Assembly: GCA_004352715.1 (NCBI GenBank)
Contig: SCFE01000042.1
Span: forward strand, 569,675 to 633,674
Direction of reading: 5' to 3'
Source of the DNA: Hofstenia miamia
Lineage: Eukaryota > Xenacoelomorpha > Acoela
DNA: 64,000 nt
Shown here: piece by piece, positions 43,901 through 54,779 of the stretch
Layout: every line of letters begins with the position of its first letter
How positions within the stretch are numbered: the first letter of the stretch is position 1
Program-made: the position numbers and the translations under genes
Notes under the pieces: model-generated
What the model was told of the DNA's origin: nothing
Seen by the model: only the letters and a program-made list of their open reading frames with translations
Database searches by the model: none

Positions 43901-45042
43901 TGTAACATCCTGCACCTGGCCTTTTTAGCACAGTGTATCATCGTTAGTAATTATCACTGAGTAATTGGCAGATGAGGATTTACTGATTTCATAGACTGCT
44001 AGACCTTTCCTCTTTATATAACTAGTTATGTTAACTGAGTACTAATCATCATTGTTTAGGTGACAAAGCCATGCAGTTTCTCTCATTGATCATCTGTGGG
44101 CTACTGCCCGAAGCCGATCTCCACACAACAGTTCCTCTCCTTCATCAGCAATTGACCAAGTCTGCTGCACCATCTCAGCTCAAAGAGAACTAATTATGTG
44201 TACCTTACATTAGCTCAGTGCATGTACTTAAGTCAAGATACAACTGACTTAAACTCAATTTTGTAAAGTGTTTGTTGGATTGAATAAGTAAAGCAACCGG
44301 GCATTGACACTAACTGCATTAAGTTAATATTAAAGTAGCCATTACCATAAAATTACTGGCTTTAACAATTATCTAATATATTGCAGTTTCCTACACTTAC
44401 ATTTAATAACAGTACATGTAAAGTCATTTATTTGGTCAATTATTGTCAAGTCTCCTACTATTAGTAATAGAGATATAATCCTAATGTTTGGCTATCCAGC
44501 CATTTTGAGCATCTGTTTTAATGTATATGTAGTGATCAGTAGTCAGACTAAGCAAGAATGGAAAAACTCCTATATGTGACCTAAGTGTGGTTTCATGACT
44601 GGCACAAGGATCCTTCAAATCACTCCCGTGATGGAATCCAGCCACTACTCAACACAACTTGCTTAGCTGAACATTTTATTAAATATCAAACCAGATAAAT
44701 GAAGAATGAAAATAAAATAAACTCCTAAGAATTTATTGTTCATCAAATTTCTTTTAAATTCTAAGCTATTTATTAAAAAGTTTTAAGTACCTGCTGATTT
44801 TGAATTTTGAATTAATCTTCTGCCAATATGGCTGTTCTTATGTAGGTGTAGTTTTGCTTGTTACAATTTGTCAAATAATACTTAATCAGCTCTGGTATTT
44901 TTCTCATAATGTACAATATTGTAACTTGGTTGCATATTACAAAATGAATAAGATAATTAACTAAATTTTACAATCATATTTCTGATTATCATTTGATGCT
45001 GATCTCTTTTGTTTGCAGCTTATTAGTTTGGGTGGTGCTACA
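43901..45042 (-). repeat. 3' LTR of the ORF3-bearing element, copy 1 (minus)
   Basis: 1142 bp. Right edge on minus TGTAGCACCACCC; left edge ...GGTGCAGGATGTTACA. The ORF3 and purine tract of the same strand lie directly upstream of it, so it is a 3' LTR. It is joined on the left to the gag remnant of another element. Confidence 0.85.
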
Positions 45043-47779
45043 CGCCCTCCTCAGCTTGCATTATGGACAGCACTGGTCGCTCCCCATGCATGAGAGTGTC
45101 TGCTTTTCTTATGAGTGACTCCGCCTTAGTATCTTCCCATGTTATCATTGCATATTCAGACTGCTTTGACATTTTTAGCACTGCCTCTCATTTGGTGGTG
45201 ACAGTGTTTGCATATTTTCATCTGTGCATCAGCTTTACAAGTGTGGGCTAAGTCTGCTCTCATCTGTGTATTTGGATAAAAGAAGGTAAAGACCTTTCAT
45301 AGGCTGCATGTGTTCGCCACATCTTTATAAAAAAAGCTGATGTTATCCACTACTTCTTGCTCTGATATCTTGCCAGGATCATTCTTTCCAATGCACATCA
45401 TAGTGACAATTTCCACTCTTTTCATTACTTTTGTTCCCACATATTGGTCCATATGATATCATTAACTGCCGAAAATAGTATGACTGCCCACAGCTGGCAT
45501 TTTTCTATTTCATCTCTTAGTTCTTTTAGCTGGATGTGTATTGCTTTTCCTCTCGTATATAGTTGGTCTGGTGAGATGTTGCCTTCAATATAAATGCACT
45601 CTTTGTTGTTGTTGTCTAGCAATATTCGTTTTGTTCTTTTGTAGTCCTCCTGTTCTGTCACTTCTACAGCTTTGAGTTGTGAATTTACATAAGATTTATA
45701 CTCATGTAGGAATGCTTTTGCTGGTTTTACTTCCTTCAGGAGTCTCCATCTCTCCAGTACCATGGGTATTGCAATCATTTTTAGCAGCATACATAGTAAG
45801 ATCTTAGTATCAATGAGTCTCTCAATTTCTTTGTAAGTGCCCATTGTATTTGATGCTGTTGCTAAGCTGATAGTAGTGGGGTAGTTCATTTTTGCTTCTG
45901 GGATTGTCTCCCAAAATGATTGTGTGAGTCCCCTTTTGCTTAGTCTCATTCATATGTGTTCTTGTATATTGATTTTCAATGTTATGTGTTCAACATCAAC
46001 CGCGATCTGGTTGAAAGACTTCAATAGTTCTTCTAGCTCTGTGCGTGTGAATGCTTCTGTGAACATTAATTTCATTGTTGCAACCATCTGTTGCTCTCTT
46101 ATTCTCTGGTAGTTTCTCTCTGCTATCTCCTTCTTTTCCTTTGTTACTTTTATTTCTACCAGGAACCACTCATTGTCAGTATCAATCCATTCTATCGTAC
46201 TATTGTGGCTTGTGTCTCCCCACTTTTCAATATTTATTTTGTCAATCATTGTCTGCGTTTTTGGAGATAGTAACAGCTGCGATGAAGTTAATAATAGTTC
46301 CTCCTTACTAATTTCCTGTTGTGTTTTTGTCACCATTTTGCATATCTCTACTGGTGTTGTTATCCCTCCTTTCTTCAACATTTCAGCTCTATTGATTATT
46401 TTCATAAAGGTGCATCATGGGCTGTTTCTAGCATGACGTTTCATATTCTCATCTATTACTTGTTGCACGTTTCTCTGTTTCAGTAATTGTCTTACGTCCT
46501 CTGTGTTGATTAATCTACATTTGATTATTTTCTTTGTGGTTATCCATGGTTGATTTTGCAGTTGTTTTAGTCGTGTTTCAGTTGTTGCACCCCACATGTA
46601 TTTTCGCATGGGTTCTTCAAATATTTGTATCTCACTTGGGCAGATTCCTGTGATGTTTGCCAGTTCTACTATTGACATTCTTCCCATTGGGTGATGCTTT
46701 GTTATCAATCTACTTATGAGTTTTTCCATCATCTGCATTGGTTTCTCATTTTTGTTTGGGGATTCAATCTTCTTGATGTGTCCTTTCAATATCCAGTTTT
46801 TTGTCTGAGTGTTCATTGGTGATAACAAGATTTCAAACTTTTTTGCCTTTGTGAGTTTTATCCTTTGGTTCCTTGTTATGGGTAACCTTAGATCCTTATC
46901 TTCCATGAGCAGTATTGCTAACAGCCATGCGGACGTTCTGTACCTGATTTCTGGCACGTTCTTTTCTTCTAGTATCATTTTACAGAAGTCTTTTTTCATG
47001 TTCAACTCGTATGCTTGGTTGATTTCTGCCAATACCATTTCTACAGTTTTGTGATATTTGCATGCCAGGGCCTCTATTTTAATTTCTGGCCAAGATTTGT
47101 CTATCTTTTTCTGCAACTTCATGTTCATCCAAACATTTTGAATTTCTTTCAAGTGATCCTGGCGTTGAGTCATACTGCACTTGATGAATAGTGTCATGGC
47201 TTTTTCTAGACCTTCATTTTCATTTAGTATTTCCGCTGTTTTTGTTTGTTGAAAAAGATCATTCACTATACTGTTGTCTATCATGATTCCATAGATCTGT
47301 GCCCAATAATCAATTTGTAAGTCAAATCAGATTATTTCGGAAATTGTAAATTCTTTTTACTCCCATGGGAAGAAGTTTTCTGTTTTTAGTACCATGTCTT
47401 TTAGATATTTTGGTAGTTCCTCCAGATCTTCTCTCATTATTATGATTACTATTCTTATTTGCTGTACTCTTGCCATTTGTACCATCTGATCGATCTGCTT
47501 TTGTAGGTGCTTATTGTACTCTGTTTCTCTTAACATGTGTATGATTGTTAAGTTTTCTTCGTCTAAATTTATCTCCGGGATTTTTGCTATCTTTTCCTTA
47601 TATGCCATGAGTGCTTGTGCCGTCTCCAGTGTAAAATCTTCATTGAATGTCATATGAATCGTGCTTCTCATGTATGGCCTGTTGATTGTTTTGTTCAACT
47701 CCTGTGGATAACTGATCAATACATTTACTTTGGGCCGATTGTCTGCGTCTAGTAGGATTGGCAGGTTGCTTCCTTCCAT
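45038..47779 (-). pseudogene. ORF3, unknown protein of about 900 residues between integrase and 3' LTR
   Basis: Starting at ATG 47779, four long open blocks (47779, 47284, 46405 and 45949 downward) share one frame and are separated only by point stops (TAA/TGA near 47357, TGA near 47307, 46415 and 45950). Near 45425 and 45240 two small deletions shift and restore the frame. The end reads QAEEGV and a TAG inside the LTR. It is rich in Lys, Glu and Leu and mostly helical in look. It has no signal peptide, no clear transmembrane segment and no furin-like site, so it is unlike an envelope. Sample blocks: STIHMTFNEDFTLETAQALM; RYRTSAWLLAILLMEDKDL; KRGLTQSFWETIPEAKMNY; GNISPDQLYTRGKAIHIQL. I recognise no family. 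Copies: 49065-50705, 11257-11745 and 54780-54942. Integrity of the frame over 2.7 kb shows it was under coding constraint. Confidence 0.75.
45043..45055 (-). promoter_or_regulatory. Polypurine tract
   Basis: GCTGAGGAGGGCG on minus directly before the LTR start. The same tract (GCTGAGGAGGGCA) stands before the LTRs at 49069 (minus) and 54938 (plus). It would prime plus-strand DNA synthesis. It also encodes the last residues of ORF3. Confidence 0.75.
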
Positions 47780-47810
47780 CTCTCAAGATCTTACTGTACA
47801 CTCTGATGTT
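47780..47810 (-). other. Region just upstream of ORF3, cut by gap
   Basis: A TGA lies three codons before the ORF3 ATG in the same frame. The third copy has a TAA at the matching place, which suggests ORF3 starts near here as its own frame rather than as a simple continuation of pol. Confidence 0.35.
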
Positions 47811-48810
47811 NNNNNNNNNNNNNNNNNNNNNNNNNNNNNNNNNNNNNNNNNNNNNNNNNNNNNNNNNNNNNNNNNNNNNNNNNNNNNNNNNNNNNNNNNN
47901 NNNNNNNNNNNNNNNNNNNNNNNNNNNNNNNNNNNNNNNNNNNNNNNNNNNNNNNNNNNNNNNNNNNNNNNNNNNNNNNNNNNNNNNNNNNNNNNNNNNN
48001 NNNNNNNNNNNNNNNNNNNNNNNNNNNNNNNNNNNNNNNNNNNNNNNNNNNNNNNNNNNNNNNNNNNNNNNNNNNNNNNNNNNNNNNNNNNNNNNNNNNN
48101 NNNNNNNNNNNNNNNNNNNNNNNNNNNNNNNNNNNNNNNNNNNNNNNNNNNNNNNNNNNNNNNNNNNNNNNNNNNNNNNNNNNNNNNNNNNNNNNNNNNN
48201 NNNNNNNNNNNNNNNNNNNNNNNNNNNNNNNNNNNNNNNNNNNNNNNNNNNNNNNNNNNNNNNNNNNNNNNNNNNNNNNNNNNNNNNNNNNNNNNNNNNN
48301 NNNNNNNNNNNNNNNNNNNNNNNNNNNNNNNNNNNNNNNNNNNNNNNNNNNNNNNNNNNNNNNNNNNNNNNNNNNNNNNNNNNNNNNNNNNNNNNNNNNN
48401 NNNNNNNNNNNNNNNNNNNNNNNNNNNNNNNNNNNNNNNNNNNNNNNNNNNNNNNNNNNNNNNNNNNNNNNNNNNNNNNNNNNNNNNNNNNNNNNNNNNN
48501 NNNNNNNNNNNNNNNNNNNNNNNNNNNNNNNNNNNNNNNNNNNNNNNNNNNNNNNNNNNNNNNNNNNNNNNNNNNNNNNNNNNNNNNNNNNNNNNNNNNN
48601 NNNNNNNNNNNNNNNNNNNNNNNNNNNNNNNNNNNNNNNNNNNNNNNNNNNNNNNNNNNNNNNNNNNNNNNNNNNNNNNNNNNNNNNNNNNNNNNNNNNN
48701 NNNNNNNNNNNNNNNNNNNNNNNNNNNNNNNNNNNNNNNNNNNNNNNNNNNNNNNNNNNNNNNNNNNNNNNNNNNNNNNNNNNNNNNNNNNNNNNNNNNN
48801 NNNNNNNNNN
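47811..48810. other. Assembly gap of exactly 1000 N
   Basis: Gap between two same-orientation 3' ends of ORF3-bearing elements; true size unknown. Confidence 1.
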
Positions 48811-49069
48811 TTCAAATTTTGAATTAATCTTCTGCCAATATGGCTGTTCTGACATAATTGTAAGTTCACTTGTTACAATTTGTCAAATCTTTCTTAATCA
48901 CCTACAGTATTTTTCTCATAATGTACAATATTGTAACTTAGTTGCATAATACAAATGAATAAGATATTTAACTAAATTTTACAATCATTTTTTGATTATA
49001 TTTAATCACTGATAATCTTTCGACGCTGATCTCTTTGGTTTGCAGCTTATTCTTTTGGTTGATGCTACA
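48811..49069 (-). repeat. 3' LTR of ORF3-bearing element copy 2, start only
   Basis: Minus start TGTAGCATCAACC at 49069, matching the LTR at 45042 over about 250 bp before the gap. It is preceded on minus by the same polypurine tract at 49070-49082. Confidence 0.8.
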
Positions 49070-50705
49070 TGCCCTCCTCAGCTTGCATTATAGACAGCAC
49101 GGGTCAGCTTTTCTAATGAGTAACTCCGCCTCATTATTTTGCCATGTTTTCACTGCGTATTCAGATTGCTTTGACATTTTCAGCACTGCCTCTCATTTGG
49201 TTGTGACAGTGTTTGCATACTTTAAAAATCGAGTTTCCCTGATGTTTTCCACTATCAGTGTCATTTCTCGCAACTCATTCATTTTTTGTGAGAAAATTTC
49301 AAAATATTTCTCGTACAAGCAGTTTCCTTTTATTGCTATCAAGAGTGTCATCTGTGCATCGGCTTTGCAGGTGTGGGCTAAGTCTGCTCTCATTTGTGTA
49401 TTTGGGTAAAAGAAAGTAAAGACCTTTCGTAGGCTATGTGTATTCGCCACATCTTTATAAAAGAAGCTGATGTTATCCACTACTTCTTGTTCTGATATCT
49501 TGCCAGGATCATTCTTTCCAATGCGCATCATAGTGACAATTTCCACTCTTTTCGTTATGTTGTAGTAGCGATACCTCTGTTCCCACATATCAGTCCATAT
49601 GATATAATTAACTCCAGAGAATAGCATGACTGCCTGTGGCTGGCGTTTTTCTATTTGGTATCTTAGTTCTTTGAGCTGAATGTGTATCGCTCTTCCTCTT
49701 GTATATAGTTGATCTGGTGAGATGTTGCCTTCGATGTAAATGTGCTCCTTGTTGTCTTTATCTAGCAATATCCATTTCGTTCTCTTGTAGTCCTCCCATT
49801 CTGTCATTTCTACAGCTTTGAGTTGTGAATTTATATAAGATTTATACTCATGTAGAAATGCTCTTGCTGGTTTTACTTCCTTTGGGAGTCTCCATCTTGG
49901 CAGTACCATGGGTATTGCAATCGTTTTCAGCGGCATACACAGTAAGATCTTAGTATCGACAAGTCTCTCAATTTCTTCGTAAGTGCCCATTGTATTTGAT
50001 GCTGTTGCTAAGCCAATAGTAGTGGGGTAATTCATTTTTGTTTCTGGGATTGTCTCCCAAAATGATTGCGTGAGTCCCCTTTTGCTTAATTTCATTCGTA
50101 TGCATTCTTGTATGTCAATTTTCGATGTTATGCATTCAACGTCAACCACAATCTGGTTGAAAGGCTTCAATAATTCTTCTAACTCCATGCATGTAAATGC
50201 TTTGGTGAACATTAATTTCATTGTTGCAACCGTCTGTTGTTCTCTTATTCTCTGGTAGTTTCTCTCTGCTATCTCCTTCTTCTCCTTCATTACTTTTATT
50301 TCTACCAGGAACTGCTCATCATTGGTATCAATCCATTAGATCGTACTATTGTGGCTTTCTGGCGCATTCTTTTCCTCTAATATCAGTTTACGGAAATCCT
50401 TTTTTGTGTTCAGCTTGTATGCTCAGTTGATTTTTGCCAATACCATTTCTACTGTTTTGTGTTATTTGCGCGCTGGTGCCTCTATTCTGATTTCAGGCCA
50501 CGATTCATCTATCTTCTTCTGCAAATTCATGTTCGTCCAGACGTTTTGAATTTCTTCCAAATGATCCTGGCATTGACTCATGCTGCATTTGATAAATAGT
50601 GTCATGGCTTTTTCTAGTCCTTCATTTTCTTTTAGCATTTCTGCTGTTTTCGTTTGTTGAAACAGATCTATCACTATACTGTTGTCTATCATGATCCCAT
50701 ATATC
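49065..50705 (-). pseudogene. ORF3 copy 2, with internal deletion
   Basis: The 365-codon open block (50290 to 49193) matches the C-terminal part of ORF3 copy 1 and supplies two segments that copy lost: WEQRYRYYNITKRVEIV, and LLIAIKGNCLYEKYFEIF through KMNELREMTLIVENI. The block 50692-50462 matches the N-terminal side (IDNSIVIDLFQQTKTAEM). About 740 bp between them are deleted at 50355. A TGA at 49193-49195 is followed by a further tail in frame (EAVLKMSKQSEYA) that is shifted before the terminal QAEEGM and TAG in the LTR. The 20-N gap at 50706 hides the start. At IQECIRMKL the Arg is CGA where copy 1 has TGA. Confidence 0.75.
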
Positions 50706-50725
50706 NNNNNNNNNNNNNNNNNNNN

Positions 50726-51430
50726 TTTCTGAGGAGGCGTCTATCTGCCTCATCCATAAGGGTAATCTGCTGGTGCTCGGTTCACAGTCCATAGGCTGTG
50801 AACCTGTGCCACTGGTGTCAACTAAGTTGCCCTTGAATCAGCTATTGGTTACAACCACTGGTACTTGACCAGCTGTGGTTCCAGTGGAGATACCTTCAGC
50901 CTTGAATCTCTTCTGGATCTCCATGGTTCTTCCACCACTTACACCTTCCCCTGGAACTCCAGTTGTGTCACCGCCCTTGAATTGGCGAGGTGATCCCCCA
51001 GAAGGAAAGTTAAGCTGTGAGGAGGCCAATTGTCCGTTTGTATCTCTGCTCTTGAATTAGCCTTGAGTACTACTAGGATGCCTCCTAACTCTGCACCGCT
51101 TATTGACCATCTCTTCATTCTCATCCCTTCTGCCCTTGAATCAACATCCAGTTTGAGAACTCCTGCGCACTCACCTCCTCGTGTTTGTGGTCAGGATTCC
51201 ATCAGTTGGTTGATTGCGCCTCACCCACTTTCTGAGTGGTTGATGCATCCTTCTCTAATTGCCTAAATGCAGTTATTAAATCTATATCCCATATTTCAGG
51301 GTCATATATAGTTTTATTTCTTGCAGCCCTCTGGGGTTGCACTCTCCTTTCCAGTTGCTTGTTTCTGATATCTGCTGTGAATTCTTCCTCGAATTCCTCC
51401 TCTGGTAGGCTATCTAAATCACACATATCG
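50726..51430 (-). repeat. Integrase-ORF3 linker with tandem motif, and acidic pol tail
   Basis: The motif CCCTTGAATYRGC (plus reading) recurs near 50830, 50899, 50972, 51051 and 51131, spacing 69-80. On minus it encodes SRA-type repeats (ANSRAEI, ANSRAVT, DSRLKV, ADSRAT). Upstream on minus the acidic pol tail MCDLDSLPEEEFEEEFTADI and WDIDLITAF (51435-51202) is open. The linker has a few stops. Confidence 0.6.
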
Positions 51431-51439
51431 TACATAACC

Positions 51440-52702
51440 TCTTTGCTGTTAATTCAGCTTAATTTAAATTCGGCACTTTCATTTATCTTCATTTCCTCAA
51501 TATCTGCTGTCGCTCTTTTTAAATTTTGAAAGTGCAACAGTCTGCCATTATCTAACATGTATTCATTATTTGGCAATGCTTGCATTATTATATGTGGTCC
51601 AGACCAGACTGTTTTTAATTTGTGGACCTGATTTATATCAGTTAGTTTCATTGGTGTGAATGCGTAGACTTTATTGCCTACTTTGTATGTGTGCCTGTAA
51701 ATTTTTTATTATACTTTCACTGTTGTCTCACTCCCGAAATCTGTTTGTGAAGTTGGTTGACATATTCATTGTTCAAGGTTTTACTATATTTGGTGTATTG
51801 CATCAATAGTGGTGTAGCTGCCTCTCAGCCAAACATCACTTTAAATGGAGTAACTCCCATTGTTGAGGGCACCGACGTGTTGTAAAAATACTCTATCATC
51901 TCGATCACCTCTTGCCATCTATTTCCACCAATCCTTGTTGTTGTCACTCTTATTAACATTATGAGAGTTCTGTTTAATCTTTCCACCGCACCATTTGCTT
52001 GTGGGTGGTATGCTGTAGTTCTTCACTGACTATTTCTAGCATCTTTGTCATTTCCTGAAATAGTCCACTTTCGAATTGTGGCCCTTTGTCTGATATGATC
52101 CTCTCCATTGGCCTGAATCGTAATATCTATTCTTTCATTACTATTTCCACTGTTGTTTCTGCAGTCGTGTTTTTCATTGGGATCATCCTTGCGTACTTCA
52201 TGAAATTATCCACCATCACTAGTAGAAATTGTTACCCCTCATTATCTTTTGACAGTTGTTCCAGATCAATGTGAACTATTTCATTTGGTTGTGTGGCGAT
52301 TATTTTTTCCAACAGTGTTGGGAATCGTTGGTTGTTGTGCAACAAACATGTAGTGCATTTGTTGATGACGTCTTTGATCACTTTTCTTACTGCTGTTGTT
52401 ATAAATCGCCTGTTAAACGTCTTCTCTGTTTGCTTTATTCCTAGGTGACCTTTTTCATGTATTCGCTGTATAAGATCTCTCTGGTATCACAATTCGATTG
52501 TTTTGTCCTTCAACATATAGCAGCCTGTTTCAGTTTGTTTTCCACCTATAGCATTCAAAGTAGCTTGCTGTTAACTTTGATAGTGTCACCTGGGGTTCTT
52601 TCAATTTTCTTATTATCTCATTAAGGATTACGTTGTCCTGTTGTTTCTCTATGATCTCCTTTTCAGAGATTTCCTCCTTTATTATGATTGGTAGTACCGT
52701 TT
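51440..52702 (-). pseudogene. int: Integrase of the ORF3-bearing gypsy element
   Basis: Minus order: His/Cys zinc-binding part (IHEKGHLGIKQTEKTFN, then INKCTTCLLHN); core with EIVHIDLEQLSKDNEG (first Asp), VMVDNFMKYARMIPM, IISDKGPQFESGLFQEM (second Asp), a frameshift near 52017, then HPQANGAVERLNRTLI (Glu), FYNTSVPSTMGVTPFKVMFG; C-terminal part TVWSGPHIIMQALPNN and LLHFQNLKRA. The catalytic triad is intact; TAG/TGA stops at about 52237, 52129 and 51829 and a frameshift inactivate it. It precedes the linker and ORF3 on the same strand, so all three belong to one element. Confidence 0.85.
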
Positions 52703-53702
52703 NNNNNNNNNNNNNNNNNNNNNNNNNNNNNNNNNNNNNNNNNNNNNNNNNNNNNNNNNNNNNNNNNNNNNNNNNNNNNNNNNNNNNNNNNNNNNNNNNN
52801 NNNNNNNNNNNNNNNNNNNNNNNNNNNNNNNNNNNNNNNNNNNNNNNNNNNNNNNNNNNNNNNNNNNNNNNNNNNNNNNNNNNNNNNNNNNNNNNNNNNN
52901 NNNNNNNNNNNNNNNNNNNNNNNNNNNNNNNNNNNNNNNNNNNNNNNNNNNNNNNNNNNNNNNNNNNNNNNNNNNNNNNNNNNNNNNNNNNNNNNNNNNN
53001 NNNNNNNNNNNNNNNNNNNNNNNNNNNNNNNNNNNNNNNNNNNNNNNNNNNNNNNNNNNNNNNNNNNNNNNNNNNNNNNNNNNNNNNNNNNNNNNNNNNN
53101 NNNNNNNNNNNNNNNNNNNNNNNNNNNNNNNNNNNNNNNNNNNNNNNNNNNNNNNNNNNNNNNNNNNNNNNNNNNNNNNNNNNNNNNNNNNNNNNNNNNN
53201 NNNNNNNNNNNNNNNNNNNNNNNNNNNNNNNNNNNNNNNNNNNNNNNNNNNNNNNNNNNNNNNNNNNNNNNNNNNNNNNNNNNNNNNNNNNNNNNNNNNN
53301 NNNNNNNNNNNNNNNNNNNNNNNNNNNNNNNNNNNNNNNNNNNNNNNNNNNNNNNNNNNNNNNNNNNNNNNNNNNNNNNNNNNNNNNNNNNNNNNNNNNN
53401 NNNNNNNNNNNNNNNNNNNNNNNNNNNNNNNNNNNNNNNNNNNNNNNNNNNNNNNNNNNNNNNNNNNNNNNNNNNNNNNNNNNNNNNNNNNNNNNNNNNN
53501 NNNNNNNNNNNNNNNNNNNNNNNNNNNNNNNNNNNNNNNNNNNNNNNNNNNNNNNNNNNNNNNNNNNNNNNNNNNNNNNNNNNNNNNNNNNNNNNNNNNN
53601 NNNNNNNNNNNNNNNNNNNNNNNNNNNNNNNNNNNNNNNNNNNNNNNNNNNNNNNNNNNNNNNNNNNNNNNNNNNNNNNNNNNNNNNNNNNNNNNNNNNN
53701 NN
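52703..53702. other. Assembly gap of exactly 1000 N
   Basis: Separates the minus-strand integrase from the foldback element; true size unknown. Confidence 1.
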
Positions 53703-54770
53703 AAGGACGGCATAGAATAAGTCCTACAGGAATAAGTCCTACAGGAATAAGTCCTACACGATTAAGTCCTACATGATTAAATCCTACATGATTAAGTTCT
53801 TCATTAATAAGCAAAAAATTTAAACGAATTGACAGCAGTGTCATACGAAATTATTGGTCACAGATTGGGATCAAAATTATAGATATTCGAGAATTTTTTA
53901 TACATAAAAATATTGAGATTTATTTAAGACGTTACCCATATAAGAAAGCGGTGCAAGTTGAGCGCTAATCTGCGAAGATCAATTTACGGTAATTTTAAAT
54001 ACATGTATAAATAATTGTTGAATTTTTTTTGTTTATTTGCTTTTTTGTTATTCTAAACAAATATTAATTATTAAATGTTTTCATAGTAGAAATATGTTCC
54101 CTTAAATATGATTTGTCTTGTATATTGGTAAGCACAGCTGTGCATTTGTACGGACGATTGTAGGTTTATAGCATATCTATGAATTTTTCCTTTTATTGCA
54201 ACTGCTTTATTTAATATTTATGCATAGTTTCTTCCTTTCTGATTGCGTATTTAAGTAGAATTTAACTATTCAAATGATATCTAAATCAATGTTCATTAAA
54301 ATATTTGCGGATTCGTGTTGTATGGAACACTACCATCTCTGTTGGTAATATGCAGGTTCAACTCCTGTCGAGTCCTTATTTTCATAAATAAATTGAACAG
54401 CTTTTCGAACACATTTGAATTGCACCAATGACCAGTTATAGGCGTGAAACCACTACATTGTTCGTATAGTACTTCGCCTTGAACGTGCATCACATTAATG
54501 TATAATTCCTAAGTAGTTGAAACATTTAGTGTAATTACTAAACTGCAGCAAAGGAAACTTAGAGCGGCAATGGAAAAATTTAATTACCAAAAAACAATAA
54601 CTTATTACAAAAAATCCAAAACAAATAAAAAATGAATAAATTTCAGAGAATTAAAATCATTAATAATAATAGTGTAGGATTTAATCATGTAGGAATTATT
54701 CCTGTAGGACTTATTCCTGTATGACTTATTCCTGTAGGACTTATTTGTGTATGACTTATTCATGTTCCCC
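53703..54770. mobile_element. Foldback-like element with 15-bp repeats in inverted ends
   Basis: Six 15-bp units (GGAATAAGTCCTACA type) at 53714-53803 face six reverse-complement units (TGTAGGACTTATTCC type) at 54673-54762, about 870 bp apart. Inverted ends made of short tandem repeats are the hallmark of foldback transposons. The innermost units on both sides share TGATTAAATCCTACA. The left edge touches the gap, so the outer end and target duplication cannot be seen. It lies in, or at the edge of, an ORF3-bearing element. No transposase is visible; the interior holds the tRNA-like fold below. The 393-codon minus frame across the gap is only repeat and N. Confidence 0.7.
54309..54375 (+). tRNA. 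tRNA-like fold (possible tRNA-derived SINE head or tRNA pseudogene)
   Basis: GGATTCG (54309) pairs with CGAGTCC (54369-54375), one G-U. TACCA and TGGTA close a 7-base anticodon-like loop TCTCTGT (anticodon TCT if counted normally). GCAGG and CCTGT close a T-loop TTCAACT, giving a B-box-like GGTTCAACTCC. The D arm is short (TGTT/AACA), and position 33 would be C rather than T, so a functional tRNA is unlikely. It lies inside the foldback element. A tRNA-derived SINE, an old tRNA copy or chance are all possible. Confidence 0.35.
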
Positions 54771-54779
54771 AAATAGAGT

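Noticed and set aside
45038-47779. ORF3 as a retroviral envelope gene
   Set aside because: No signal peptide, no C-terminal membrane anchor, no furin-like site; only the position fits.
51030-51529. Plus-strand frames across the pol tail and linker
   Set aside because: Antisense to the acidic pol tail conserved with the 12.4-12.7 kb copy.
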